In this document: positions 7,062-14,225 of the stretch, one piece after another
Layout of the letters: the number at the start of each line of letters is the position of its first letter
Position numbering within the stretch: position 1 is the first letter of the stretch
NCBI GenBank assembly: GCA_937967645.1
Contig: CALBTT010000215.1
Span: forward strand, 1 to 17,963
Direction: 5' to 3'
From: an uncultured Zoogloea sp.
GTDB lineage: Bacteria > Pseudomonadota > Gammaproteobacteria > Burkholderiales > Rhodocyclaceae
DNA length: 17,963 nucleotides
The notes under the pieces: generated by a model
What the model was told of the DNA's origin: nothing
Database searches by the model: none
Seen by the model: only the letters and a program-made list of their open reading frames with translations
Program-made: the position numbers and the translations under genes

Positions 7062-8030
7062 TTACTTCAGCTGGCGGGCAAGTTCGGCCAGCTTGCCGTC
7101 GATGTCGGCGAGCTTCTGCTTGCGCTCGGCCTCGCCCAGGTTGGCGTCGCCCTCGAACTTCTTGCGTTCCTTGAACAGCTCAAGCTGGCGGATCGGCAGC
7201 AGCTGGGCATCGGTGGAGACCCGGAAGCCGGCCAGGCGGTACATGTTCTTGAGGATCTCCTTCTCCCTCTCGGTCTTGCCGTAGCCCACCACAAAGTCCT
7301 GGATCTTCTTCTTGAGGTCGGCGGGCAGGTCCTTGCGCCACACCAGCGGGTCACGGGGGATCAGCGGCGAAGTCCACAGGATGCGGATCTGCTCGAGCTT
7401 CTCGGGCGACTTCTCCTTCATCTTCAGGGTCAGCTCGCTGTTGGTGGTGGCCACGTCCACCTGGCGGTTCAGCACGGCGAGGAAGTTGCCCTCGTGGTTG
7501 GAGGCCCGGGTCACCTTGAACAGGGTCTTGGGATCCAGGTTGTTGCGGGTGAACACGTAATACGTGGGCACCAGGTTGCCGGAGGTGGACGACGGGTCGC
7601 CAATACCGAAGCTGTAGTCCTTGCCGTTCTTGAGCACCTGCTCCAGGGAGTTGATGCCGCTGTCCTTGTGGGCGATCAGGTAGGAGTAATAGCCCGGGGT
7701 CCCGTCCAGATCGACGAACTGGGCAAACACCTCGCCATTGGCCCGATCCACCGCGTCGATGGCGGACTTGTTGCCATACCAGGCGATCTGAACCTTGTTG
7801 AAGCGCTGGCCTTCGATGATGCCGGCGTAGTCGGTGGCGTAGAAGCCGTTCACCTTGACCCCCACCGCCTTGGACATGTCATCGAGGAAGGGCTCCCACA
7901 TCTGCTTGAGCGCACCGGCCTTCTCGGTGGCGATGATGCCGAAGTTGAGTTCCTTGACGTCGGCCGCCAGGGCGGAGCCGGCCAGGAGTAGCGACGCGGC
8001 GGCGAGCAGCGTCTTGATCTTGTGCAACAT
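7062..8030 (-). CDS. phnD: phosphonate-binding periplasmic protein
   Basis: The 322-residue product has a Sec signal peptide with probable cleavage after Ala22 (GSALA|ADV). It closely follows E. coli PhnD in the segments DYAGIIEGQRFNKVQIAWYG, GDPSSTSG (144-151) and SPLIPRDPLVWRK. The four residues known to bind the aminoethyl side of the ligand in E. coli PhnD (Tyr47, Tyr93, Glu177, Asp205) have matches at Tyr68, Tyr114, Glu199 and Asp227. The Ser-Thr-Ser phosphonate-binding loop is intact. This supports 2-aminoethylphosphonate as the main ligand. The C-terminal 40 residues are a charged helix, as usual. The ATG has AAGGA seven bases upstream, preceded by a long pyrimidine tract in the message. 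Confidence 0.95.
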   Translation of the reverse strand: MLHKIKTLLAAASLLLAGSALAADVKELNFGIIATEKAGALKQMWEPFLDDMSKAVGVKVNGFYATDYAGIIEGQRFNKVQIAWYGNKSAIDAVDRANGEVFAQFVDLDGTPGYYSYLIAHKDSGINSLEQVLKNGKDYSFGIGDPSSTSGNLVPTYYVFTRNNLDPKTLFKVTRASNHEGNFLAVLNRQVDVATTNSELTLKMKEKSPEKLEQIRILWTSPLIPRDPLVWRKDLPADLKKKIQDFVVGYGKTEREKEILKNMYRLAGFRVSTDAQLLPIRQLELFKERKKFEGDANLGEAERKQKLADIDGKLAELARQLK

Positions 8031-8044
8031 GCGTATTTCCTTTC

Positions 8045-8090
8045 GGGAAAGAGAAAAAGGGAGAGGGAAGAAGGGGGAGAGGAAGGGAGG
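8045..8090 (-). promoter_or_regulatory. 46-base polypyrimidine leader between phnC and phnD
   Basis: Bases 8045-8090 are unbroken purines on the plus strand, so the leftward transcript carries 46 consecutive pyrimidines right after the phnC stop. The tract ends next to the phnD ribosome site, and its last bases UUUCC can pair with GGAAA of that site around a five-base loop. A role as a ribosomal protein S1 loading site or translational control element for the abundant binding protein is inferred. Confidence 0.4.
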
Positions 8091-8924
8091 TCAAGCCACG
8101 GCGTAGCTGGCGGGCAGGCCCGGCGCATTGGCCGCGGGACCTTCGCCGAAGGCGCCCGGCTCGAACAGTTCATGGGCGTCGGCGCCGTACAGATCGCCCA
8201 GCAGGGCGGGTGTCAGCGCCGGCGAGGGGCCATCGAAGACCACCTTGCCGGCGCGCAGCGCGATGGTGCGGGGGCAATACTTGATGGCAAATTCCACCTG
8301 GTGCAGGCAGACGATCACCGCACAGCCATGCTTGCGGTTGAGGGTTGCGAACAGTTCCATGACCTTGCGCGACGACTCCGGATCCAGCGAGGCGATGGGC
8401 TCGTCGGCCAGCACCACCCGGGCGCCCTGCACCAGGCAGCGGGCCATGGCTGCGCGCTGCTGCTGCCCGCCCGAGAGCGTGGCCGCCCGCTGCCAGGCGG
8501 TCTGGGCGATGCCCACCGAGTCAAGCGCCTCCAGGGCGCGCTGACGCTCGGCCACCGAGAAGCGCATCAGCAGGGTCCGCCACAGGCTGGCCCGGCGCAT
8601 CAGCCCGATCAGCACATTGGTCATCACCGTCAGCCGGCCCACCAGGTTGAACTGCTGGAACACAAAGCCGACCTCAGCTCGAACGTCGCGGATGTTGCGG
8701 GCCAGGCGGCCATTGGCCTGCACCGGACGCCCGAGGATCTCGACCTCCCCGGCGTCGGCCAGCAGGAAGCCGGGCAGGTGCCGCAGCAGGGTGGACTTGC
8801 CGGAGCCGGAGGCGCCGATCAGGGCCACCATTTCGCCCTCCGCGATCGACAGGGACACGTCATCCAGGGCCGTGGAGCGGCCAAAGCGCTTGGTCAGGTT
8901 TCGGATTTCTACAGCGTTGGGCAT
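8091..8924 (-). CDS. phnC: phosphonate ABC transporter, ATP-binding protein
   Basis: The 277-residue ATPase energises PhnE. Its motifs are Walker A GASGSGKST (37-45), Q-loop Gln90 (FVFQQFN), signature LSGGQQQR (150-157), Walker B VVLADEP (170-176) with Glu175, D-loop SLD, and switch His208 (CLHQVEFA). The segment FNLVGRLTVMTNVLIG is characteristic of PhnC rather than generic amino-acid ATPases. The C-terminal 25 residues, rich in Ala, Gly and Pro, extend beyond the usual end. It is the first gene of the leftward operon; GAGGTG lies seven bases before the ATG, and the divergent control region lies upstream. Confidence 0.95.
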   Translation of the reverse strand: MPNAVEIRNLTKRFGRSTALDDVSLSIAEGEMVALIGASGSGKSTLLRHLPGFLLADAGEVEILGRPVQANGRLARNIRDVRAEVGFVFQQFNLVGRLTVMTNVLIGLMRRASLWRTLLMRFSVAERQRALEALDSVGIAQTAWQRAATLSGGQQQRAAMARCLVQGARVVLADEPIASLDPESSRKVMELFATLNRKHGCAVIVCLHQVEFAIKYCPRTIALRAGKVVFDGPSPALTPALLGDLYGADAHELFEPGAFGEGPAANAPGLPASYAVA

Positions 8925-8959
8925 TCGGATTCACCTCGTCACCGGGTTGCAACGAAGCC

Positions 8960-8965
8960 ACTATA
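8960..8965 (-). promoter_or_regulatory. candidate -10 box for the leftward phn operon
   Basis: The minus strand reads TATAGT in an AT-rich island (8960-8970), about 36 bases before the phnC ATG. A good -35 box at 16-18 bases is not evident: TTGTCA (8993-8988) lies 22 bases away. It could be an activator-dependent or weak sigma-70 promoter. The overlap of the -35 area with the palindrome at 8983-8994 fits repression. Confidence 0.35.
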
Positions 8966-8982
8966 AAATCCGGGTATTGCAT

Positions 8983-8994
8983 ATTGTTGACAAT
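8983..8994. promoter_or_regulatory. candidate operator palindrome ATTGT-TG-ACAAT
   Basis: Two perfect 5-base arms flank a TG centre between the divergent phnC and GntR genes. The TTGT-N2-ACAA core is the shape bound by many FCD-type GntR regulators. The right half also contains TTGACA (8987-8992), a consensus -35 box for rightward transcription, although the expected -10 at 9009-9016 is poor. The simplest reading is an autoregulatory site for the adjacent regulator that controls both arms. Confidence 0.5.
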
Positions 8995-9002
8995 CTTCTT
9001 GT

Positions 9003-9023
9003 GCTTGCATGAAGCCTGCAAGC
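9003..9023. repeat. inverted repeat GCTTGCA-N7-TGCAAGC
   Basis: Seven-base perfect arms (9003-9009 and 9017-9023) with a seven-base spacer lie nine bases right of the candidate operator. It could be a second regulator site or an RNA hairpin in the leader of the rightward transcript. There is no sequence similarity to the first palindrome. Confidence 0.4.
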
Positions 9024-9098
9024 CGGACCCTCAACTGCCAGCCCGACACTTTTCCGACTCCCTGACCTTTCTCTTACATCTCCCTGCCCCGACCGACC

Positions 9099-9812
9099 AT
9101 GTCCTTCCCCGATGCCCTGAACGTACTCAAGAGCCGCTCGCTTCCCGCCCTGGTGCAGGAAGAACTGGAGCGCATGATCATCGATGGCCGCCTGCTGCCC
9201 GGCGAGCCCCTCCGCGAGGTCGCCCTGTCAGCCCTGCTGGGTGTGTCGCGGGGGCCCATCCGCGAAGCCTTCCGCGGCCTCGAGGAGAAAGGCCTGGTGA
9301 CGGTGGTGAAGAACTGCGGCGTGCATGTACGCACCCTCGATGTGGACGAAGCCGACCAGATCTACGAAGTGCGCGCCGTGCTGGAGGGAATGATCGGCGC
9401 CAAGGCCGCGCGCGAGATCGGGCCCGAGGGCTGCGGAGAACTGCGGGCCCTGATCGCCAGCATGGAAGAAGCCGTGAGCGGCAGCGACATCAACCGCTAC
9501 ACGGCCCTCAACTTCCACCTCCACGATCGCCTCGCGGCCCTCGCTGGCAACCGCAAGCTGCATGAGACCTACAACCGCCTGGTCTCGGAGCTCGCCCTGT
9601 TCCGCCGGCAGACCTATGTGCACAACGAGGCCTCCCTGGCCCTGTCCCTGGAGGAGCACAAGGCCATCGTATCCGCCGTCTGCACGGGCGATGCCGAACG
9701 CGCGGCCGCCCTGCTGCAGGCCCACACCCGCGACAGCCGGTCCCGCATGCACCAGGTGCTGGACCCGGCCGACCCCATTGCCCGATCCGCCAACACCAGG
9801 AGCCCCGAATGA
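9099..9812 (+). CDS. phnR: GntR/FCD transcriptional regulator of phosphonate use
   Basis: The 237-residue regulator has an N-terminal winged helix (about 15-78), including LREVALSALLGVSRGPIREAF up to GLVTVV, typical of GntR. It is followed by an all-helical FCD ligand domain (about 84-215). Metal ligands of the FCD pocket can be placed at Asn138, His142 (NFHLHD), His187 (EEHKAI) and His209 (QAHTRD), with Asn where many members have Asp. The protein matches the phosphonate-associated GntR group (TIGR03338 type). It is divergent from phnC and overlaps phnY by four bases. No Shine-Dalgarno precedes the ATG, so translation may be weak or leaderless. The likely ligand is a phosphonate pathway intermediate, and the likely target is the palindrome at 8983. 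Confidence 0.88.
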   Translation: MSFPDALNVLKSRSLPALVQEELERMIIDGRLLPGEPLREVALSALLGVSRGPIREAFRGLEEKGLVTVVKNCGVHVRTLDVDEADQIYEVRAVLEGMIGAKAAREIGPEGCGELRALIASMEEAVSGSDINRYTALNFHLHDRLAALAGNRKLHETYNRLVSELALFRRQTYVHNEASLALSLEEHKAIVSAVCTGDAERAAALLQAHTRDSRSRMHQVLDPADPIARSANTRSPE

Positions 9813-11248
9813 CCGCCCTCCCCTTCCGCGCCGAGCGCATGCGCATCGACGGCCGCCCCGCCAGTGGCAGCCGCGGCCTCATCGAAGTCATCAATCCCTT
9901 CAGCGGAGCCTGCATCGGCAGCGTACCCAAAGCCTCGGCCGAGGAAGTCTGGCAGGCCATCACCGCGGCCCGTGCCTACCGCCCCCGCCTGAGCCGTCAT
10001 GAGCGGGCCACCCTCCTCGAGCGGACGGCGCGTCTGGTGGAGGAGCGCACCGAGGAGATCAGCGCCCTGATCACCACCGAGTCGGGCTTGTCCCGCAAGG
10101 ACACCCGCTACGAAGCCGGCCGGGTACGCGATGTCTTTCTGGCCGCAGCCCATGCGGCACGCCAGGACGACGGGCAGATCTTCTCCTGCGACATCACCGC
10201 CCAGGGGCGCCAGCGCCGGGTATTCACCCAGCGCGACCCGCTGCTGGGGGTGATCACCGCCATCACCCCTTTCAATCATCCGATGAACCAGGTGGCCCAC
10301 AAGATCGCCCCTGCCATCGCCACCAACAACCGGATGATCCTCAAGCCCTCCGAGAAGGTTCCCCTGTCGGCGCTGTACCTGGCCGACCTGCTCTACGAGG
10401 CCGGCCTGCCACCGCTGATGTTCCAGGTGGTGACGGGCGACCCGCGGGACATCGCCGACCCCCTGATCACCCACCCCGACGTGGAGATGGTCACCTTCAC
10501 CGGCGGGGTGGAGATCGGCAAGGCCATTGCGGCCCGCGCCGGCTACCGGCGGATGGTGCTGGAGCTGGGCGGCAACGACCCGCTGATCGTGATGGACGAC
10601 GCCGACCTGGACGAAGCGGCCCAGCTCGCCACCCTGGGCTCCTACCGCAACTCCGGCCAGCGCTGCACGGCCGTCAAGCGCATCCTGGTGCATCAGGCGG
10701 TGGCCGACGACTTCGTGGAGCGCCTGGTGGCGCGCACCCGGGCCTGGACCTTCGGCGACCCGGCCTCGGACGTGGAGATGGGCACGGTGATCGATGAAGC
10801 CGCCGCGCGTCTCTTCGAGAGCCGCGTGAATGAAGCCGTCGCCCAGGGCGCCCGGCTGCTCGTCGGCAACCAGCGGGAGGGCGCGCTGTATGCCCCCACG
10901 GTGCTCGACCACGTCCGCCCGGACATGACGCTGGTGCAGCAGGAGACCTTCGGTCCGGTGTCGCCGGTGATCCGCTTCGGCAGCCTGGACGAGGCCATCT
11001 CCATCGTCAATGGCACCGCCTACGGCCTGTCGTCCGGGGTGTGCACCGAACGCCTGGATGTGATCACCCGGCTGGTCAATGAACTCCATGTCGGCACGGT
11101 GAATGTCCGCGAGGTACCCGGCTACCGGCTGGAGCTGACGCCCTTCGGCGGCATCAAGGATTCAGGCCTGGGCTACAAGGAGGGGGTGCTGGAGGCCATG
11201 AAGAGCTTCACCACCACCAAGACCTACTCCCTGCCCTGGCCCGCCTGA
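9809..11248 (+). CDS. phnY: phosphonoacetaldehyde dehydrogenase
   Basis: The 479-residue NAD-dependent aldehyde dehydrogenase oxidises phosphonoacetaldehyde to phosphonoacetate. Catalytic features are Asn156 (TPFNHPMN), Lys179 (LKPSEK), the general-base Glu252 (LELGGN) and the nucleophile Cys286 (NSGQRCTAVKR). The N-terminal segment LIEVINPFSG and the end PFGGIKDSGLGYKEG are standard. Family context (PhnW and PhnA nearby) and the TIGR03250-like sequence make PhnY the best call. It differs from the Fe/2-oxoglutarate oxygenase also called PhnY that partners PhnZ. AGGAG lies six bases before the ATG inside the regulator gene, with which it overlaps by four bases (ATGA). It acts in the cytoplasm between PhnW and PhnA. 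Confidence 0.93.
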   Translation: MTALPFRAERMRIDGRPASGSRGLIEVINPFSGACIGSVPKASAEEVWQAITAARAYRPRLSRHERATLLERTARLVEERTEEISALITTESGLSRKDTRYEAGRVRDVFLAAAHAARQDDGQIFSCDITAQGRQRRVFTQRDPLLGVITAITPFNHPMNQVAHKIAPAIATNNRMILKPSEKVPLSALYLADLLYEAGLPPLMFQVVTGDPRDIADPLITHPDVEMVTFTGGVEIGKAIAARAGYRRMVLELGGNDPLIVMDDADLDEAAQLATLGSYRNSGQRCTAVKRILVHQAVADDFVERLVARTRAWTFGDPASDVEMGTVIDEAAARLFESRVNEAVAQGARLLVGNQREGALYAPTVLDHVRPDMTLVQQETFGPVSPVIRFGSLDEAISIVNGTAYGLSSGVCTERLDVITRLVNELHVGTVNVREVPGYRLELTPFGGIKDSGLGYKEGVLEAMKSFTTTKTYSLPWPA

Positions 11249-12087
11249 TGTCCACCACCGTGACCCTGGCGGTGCTGTTCTCCGCCTTCATGCACGCGGG
11301 CTGGAACTTCCTGATCAAATCCAGCCACGACAAGCTGGTGGACGCGGTGGCCCTGGCCGTGGCGGGCAGCCTGGTGGCGGCCTGCGGGCTACCCTGGCTG
11401 CCCTTGCCGGCCCGCGAAGCCTGGCCCTGGCTGGCGCTCTCGGTGCTGACCCACTCCGCCTACTACCTGGCCCTGGTGAAGAGCTACCAGCATGCCGACC
11501 TGTCCATGGCCTATCCGCTGATGCGTGGCCTGGCGCCGGTACTGCTGCTGGCTGCGGCGCCGCTGTTCGGCGAAGCGCGGGCGCTGCCGCTCGTGAGCGG
11601 GGTGAGCCTGATCGGCGTGGGCCTGGCCCTGCCCCTCCTGTTCGGCTGGCAGACCGGGCAACGCCCCGCCACCGGCCTGCTGTTTGCCGTCGGCACGGCC
11701 TGCCTGATCGCCCTGTACACGGTGCTCGACGGCTTCGGCGCCCGCCTCTCCGGCGACGTGGCGGCCTATACCCTGTGGTTGTTCTTCTTCAACTCCTGGG
11801 GCTTCCTGGCGGTGGCCCTGCGCCGCCGCGGACGACGTCTGGTGGGTGAGGTGGCCGGCCGAGCCCGCTTTGCGCTGCTCGGCTCGGTGCTCACCATCGG
11901 CTCCTACGGCATCGTGCTGTGGGCCATGCAGTCCGCCCCCATCCCGGCCGTGGCGGCTCTGCGAGAGACCTCGGTGATCTTCGCCGCCGTGCTGGGTGCC
12001 CTCTTCCTGCGCGAGCACATGGGCCGCCTGCGCATCACCGGGGCGATCCTGATCGCCTGCGGTGCAGCCCTGGTGCGATTGACCTGA
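11248..12087 (+). CDS. EamA/DMT-type membrane protein of phosphonate clusters
   Basis: The 279-residue protein has about ten transmembrane segments in two EamA repeats (roughly 3-135 and 140-279). The second repeat ends with RETSVIFAAVLGALFLREH, the conserved helix-8/9 region of drug/metabolite transporters. It resembles the phosphonate-associated putative membrane protein family (TIGR03340 type). The ATG overlaps the phnY stop by one base (TGATG) and there is no ribosome site, so translation is probably coupled. Substrate and direction are unknown. Export of an excess intermediate or uptake of a second phosphonate are both possible; phnCDE already provides high-affinity uptake. Confidence 0.85.
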   Translation: MSTTVTLAVLFSAFMHAGWNFLIKSSHDKLVDAVALAVAGSLVAACGLPWLPLPAREAWPWLALSVLTHSAYYLALVKSYQHADLSMAYPLMRGLAPVLLLAAAPLFGEARALPLVSGVSLIGVGLALPLLFGWQTGQRPATGLLFAVGTACLIALYTVLDGFGARLSGDVAAYTLWLFFFNSWGFLAVALRRRGRRLVGEVAGRARFALLGSVLTIGSYGIVLWAMQSAPIPAVAALRETSVIFAAVLGALFLREHMGRLRITGAILIACGAALVRLT

Positions 12088-12131
12088 AACACCCTCATGC
12101 CCGATCAGCCGCCTGCCACGGCGCCCCGGCG

Positions 12132-12848
12132 TCAACGCCCTGCAGCGGCGGCGGCGACCCGGTTGGCCACCTCCAGCTTGCGCAGGAGGGCCTGCACGTG
12201 GTGTTTGACGGTCACCGGGCTGAGGCCGAGTTCTTCGGCGATCTGCGCATTGCTCTTGCCCTGGCGGATTCCCGCCAGGACTTCCCGCTGACGGGCGGAC
12301 AAACGCCCGCCCGCGCCCTCCACGGGGTGGGTGGGGAGCAGGCTGGCCAGGCCCAGGTAGAGCTGCGGCAGGAACAGTTCGATCAGGCAGGCCTCCCGCG
12401 GGCCCGGTGATGCTCCCATGCCGAGAAAGAGGAAGGCCCCGGCCGGCAGCGCAGCCCCCCGCCCGACACAATGCAGCAAGGCCTGCCTGCGCTCACGTAC
12501 ACCGATGCCGGAGGCCTGCGGCAGGTCACCCGACGCGGCCATGCCCAGGAGGGGCCGACTGCCCGCGCCCTGCCAACGAACCAACAGTTCCTGGCACAGC
12601 GCCCGGGCAGATGTACGCAGGACCTGCTCCGCCCCAGCGGGCAGCACAGCCCGGGAAAACAGTTCCAGATGGCTGCCCCCTCCCCGCGTCTCGAGCACGC
12701 AGACCAGGGTCTCGTGGGGCAGGAAGCGCTGCAGCGCGCCCTGCGCCCACAGGTAGAAGTCGCTCGGACGGCGGATATCGGCGGCACCCTGCAGCGCCGC
12801 CAGCAGGTGTTCCCGCTCCCAGGCGTCGAAACCCGCCAGCGCAGTCAC
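12132..12848 (-). CDS. LuxR-type regulator, EpsA-like
   Basis: The 238-residue protein has an N-terminal sensor-like region (1-175) and a C-terminal LuxR helix-turn-helix (about 183-232; LSARQREVLAGIRQGKSNAQ, then LSPVTVKHHVQALLRKL). The segment DFYLWAQGALQRFLPHETLVC (30-50) strongly recalls the EpsA-type regulators of betaproteobacteria (TIGR03020 type), which are linked to exopolysaccharide control. It starts at GTG 12848, overlapping the stop of the upstream pseudopilin-like gene by four bases (GTGA). No response-regulator receiver domain or autoinducer-binding motif is visible. Being last in a secretin/pseudopilin operon suggests that it controls that system or reports on its expression; this is inference. 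It ends tail to tail with the phosphonate operon, 44 bases away. Confidence 0.75.
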   Translation of the reverse strand: MTALAGFDAWEREHLLAALQGAADIRRPSDFYLWAQGALQRFLPHETLVCVLETRGGGSHLELFSRAVLPAGAEQVLRTSARALCQELLVRWQGAGSRPLLGMAASGDLPQASGIGVRERRQALLHCVGRGAALPAGAFLFLGMGASPGPREACLIELFLPQLYLGLASLLPTHPVEGAGGRLSARQREVLAGIRQGKSNAQIAEELGLSPVTVKHHVQALLRKLEVANRVAAAAAGR

Positions 12849-13375
12849 CGGAGCGTGGCCGGCGCGTCCGGCAGGGGCGAGGATGGCGCACCGGATACCT
12901 GCGTCACGCTGTCATCGAGGTGGAACAGCCAGTCGGTGTGGCGGGGCTCCGTCGTGCCGGCCCCGGATACGCTGACCCACAGGGGCAGGCCGCTGCTACG
13001 CAGGGCCGGGCGGGTGGACTGACTGCGCAGACCGGTGATGCGCCCGGCCTGGCGCTCGATGATCCAGTCCGGCTCGCCACTCATCGGGTCCGGGTAGAGC
13101 CGCCGCAGGTGACGGCGCACGAAAGGGAAACGGGGATCGAGGAGCAGGTCCTCCAGGCGCTCCGGGCCCTGCGCCGGCTCGCCGGGCAGCGCTGCCCGAT
13201 AGCTGGCGATGGCCCGCGCGTACTCGCCGCCGACGAAGAGCAGCTCGGCCTCCCGCTCCCGCTGCAGGGCGGTGGACCACAGCGTCCCGAAGCGGGCGAG
13301 GCCGAAACCCAGTGCCGCCACCAGGAACAGGGTCAGGAGGTAGATCGCGCCACGCTGGCGCCCGGGCCGGTTCAT
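12845..13375 (-). CDS. pseudopilin-like protein without Glu+5
   Basis: The 176-residue protein has a short basic leader (MNRPGRQRG) and a single hydrophobic helix (about 10-28) in the position of a type IV pilin-like N-terminus. The expected Glu five residues after the possible cleavage Gly9 is missing (AIYLLTLF). The following stretch REREAELLFVGGEYARAIASY is typical of pseudopilin-like proteins in secretin operons, and the remainder is a periplasmic globular domain. Lack of Glu+5 is usual for GspK-type tip pseudopilins, so a tip or minor subunit is possible, though it is much shorter than GspK. It overlaps both neighbours by four bases. Confidence 0.65.
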   Translation of the reverse strand: MNRPGRQRGAIYLLTLFLVAALGFGLARFGTLWSTALQREREAELLFVGGEYARAIASYRAALPGEPAQGPERLEDLLLDPRFPFVRRHLRRLYPDPMSGEPDWIIERQAGRITGLRSQSTRPALRSSGLPLWVSVSGAGTTEPRHTDWLFHLDDSVTQVSGAPSSPLPDAPATLR

Positions 13376-13758
13376 AGCGCGCTGAAGGCCCTTCCATCCC
13401 GCGCCGTGCCGGGGGCCAGGCTGCGCAGGTCTTCCACTCCGTCACCACCGCCCCGGGGGGGCCGCAGCTCCCAGGCATCGCGCCGCTCCAGCAGCGGATC
13501 CAGGGGCACCTCCCGCAGGTAACGGGCGGCGACCAACTCCTCAAGGTCGCGGGGGTAGCGGCCGGTGTCGCCGTAGAACTTGTCGATGGCGTCGCGGGTC
13601 ACCGCCAGGGTCTGCACCAGGGCGGCCTCCCGGGCCCGCTCGAGATGGCCGAAGTAGCGCGGGGCGGCAATCGACAGCAGCAGCGCCACAATGGCCATGA
13701 CCACCAGCAGCTCGACCAGGGTGAAGCCCCGCTTGCACGCCACCATACCGCTCACCAT
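13372..13758 (-). CDS. type II secretion/type IV pilus-like pseudopilin (second)
   Basis: The 128-residue product carries a prepilin signal: basic leader, then KRG|FTLVELLVVMAIVALLLSI, with cleavage after Gly11 and Glu16 at +5. The globular part has the GspG-like pattern DAIDKFYGDTGRYPRDLEEL and YLREVPLDPL. Two starts are possible: ATG 13758, overlapping the upstream stop, or ATG 13746, which gives a leader of seven residues (MVACKRG). The shorter leader is more usual, but neither has a clear ribosome site. The prepilin peptidase needed to process it is not in the window. It overlaps the next gene by four bases. Confidence 0.85.
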   Translation of the reverse strand: MVSGMVACKRGFTLVELLVVMAIVALLLSIAAPRYFGHLERAREAALVQTLAVTRDAIDKFYGDTGRYPRDLEELVAARYLREVPLDPLLERRDAWELRPPRGGGDGVEDLRSLAPGTARDGRAFSAL

Positions 13759-14222
13759 TCCCGGTAGGGGATGCCGTTGAGCCCGGCCCCGGGCGCGCGG
13801 GAATACACGTCATACACGTCCGCGCCTTCGGCCGGTGCATCCGGCGGGCTGGCATGGCTGCGCAGGCCCCAGGTGGTGGCCGCGTCCACGGTGGGGTCGC
13901 GCTCGAAGGGATCGCGCGGGATGCGCCGCAGGATGTAGATGCGGGCCCCGCCGGGCGAACGCTGATCCGGCACGCCGCGGACCAGCGCCTCCAGGCTCGG
14001 CGGATAGCCGCTACCGTCCGCCGGCCGCGCGATGCGGCCCTCGTCCACCTGGCGCTTGTAGGCATCGATGCCCTCCCGGATCTGGCGCAGGGCCAGGCGC
14101 AGCTCGCTCTCCCGGGCGCGCTGCAGACTGAGCTGAACCACCGGCACGGCGATGGCGGCGAGCACCGCCACCACGGCGGCGGTCACCACCATCTCGATCA
14201 GGGTGAAGCCACGCTGGCGCAT
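13752..14222 (-). CDS. GspG-like major pseudopilin
   Basis: The 156-residue product has a very short leader and canonical cleavage site MRQRG|FTLIEM, with Glu10 at +5, followed by a hydrophobic helix to about residue 30. The C-terminal half matches GspG-like proteins: YPPSLEALV, IPRDPFERDP, TTWGLRS and GLNGIPYREW, in the area where GspG binds calcium. It starts three bases after the secretin stop and is followed by a second pseudopilin. It is probably the main subunit of a periplasmic pseudopilus. I cannot tell from sequence alone whether the system is a type II secretion variant or a pilus. Confidence 0.88.
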   Translation of the reverse strand: MRQRGFTLIEMVVTAAVVAVLAAIAVPVVQLSLQRARESELRLALRQIREGIDAYKRQVDEGRIARPADGSGYPPSLEALVRGVPDQRSPGGARIYILRRIPRDPFERDPTVDAATTWGLRSHASPPDAPAEGADVYDVYSRAPGAGLNGIPYREW

Positions 14223-14225
14223 CGC

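Noticed and set aside
8987..9016. Full sigma-70 promoter for the GntR gene using TTGACA at 8987
   Set aside because: No acceptable -10 box occurs 16-18 bases downstream, so only the -35 similarity is recorded with the operator.
12088..12131. Terminator between the convergent EamA and LuxR genes
   Set aside because: Only trivial 4 bp stems and no T tract are visible in the 44 bases.
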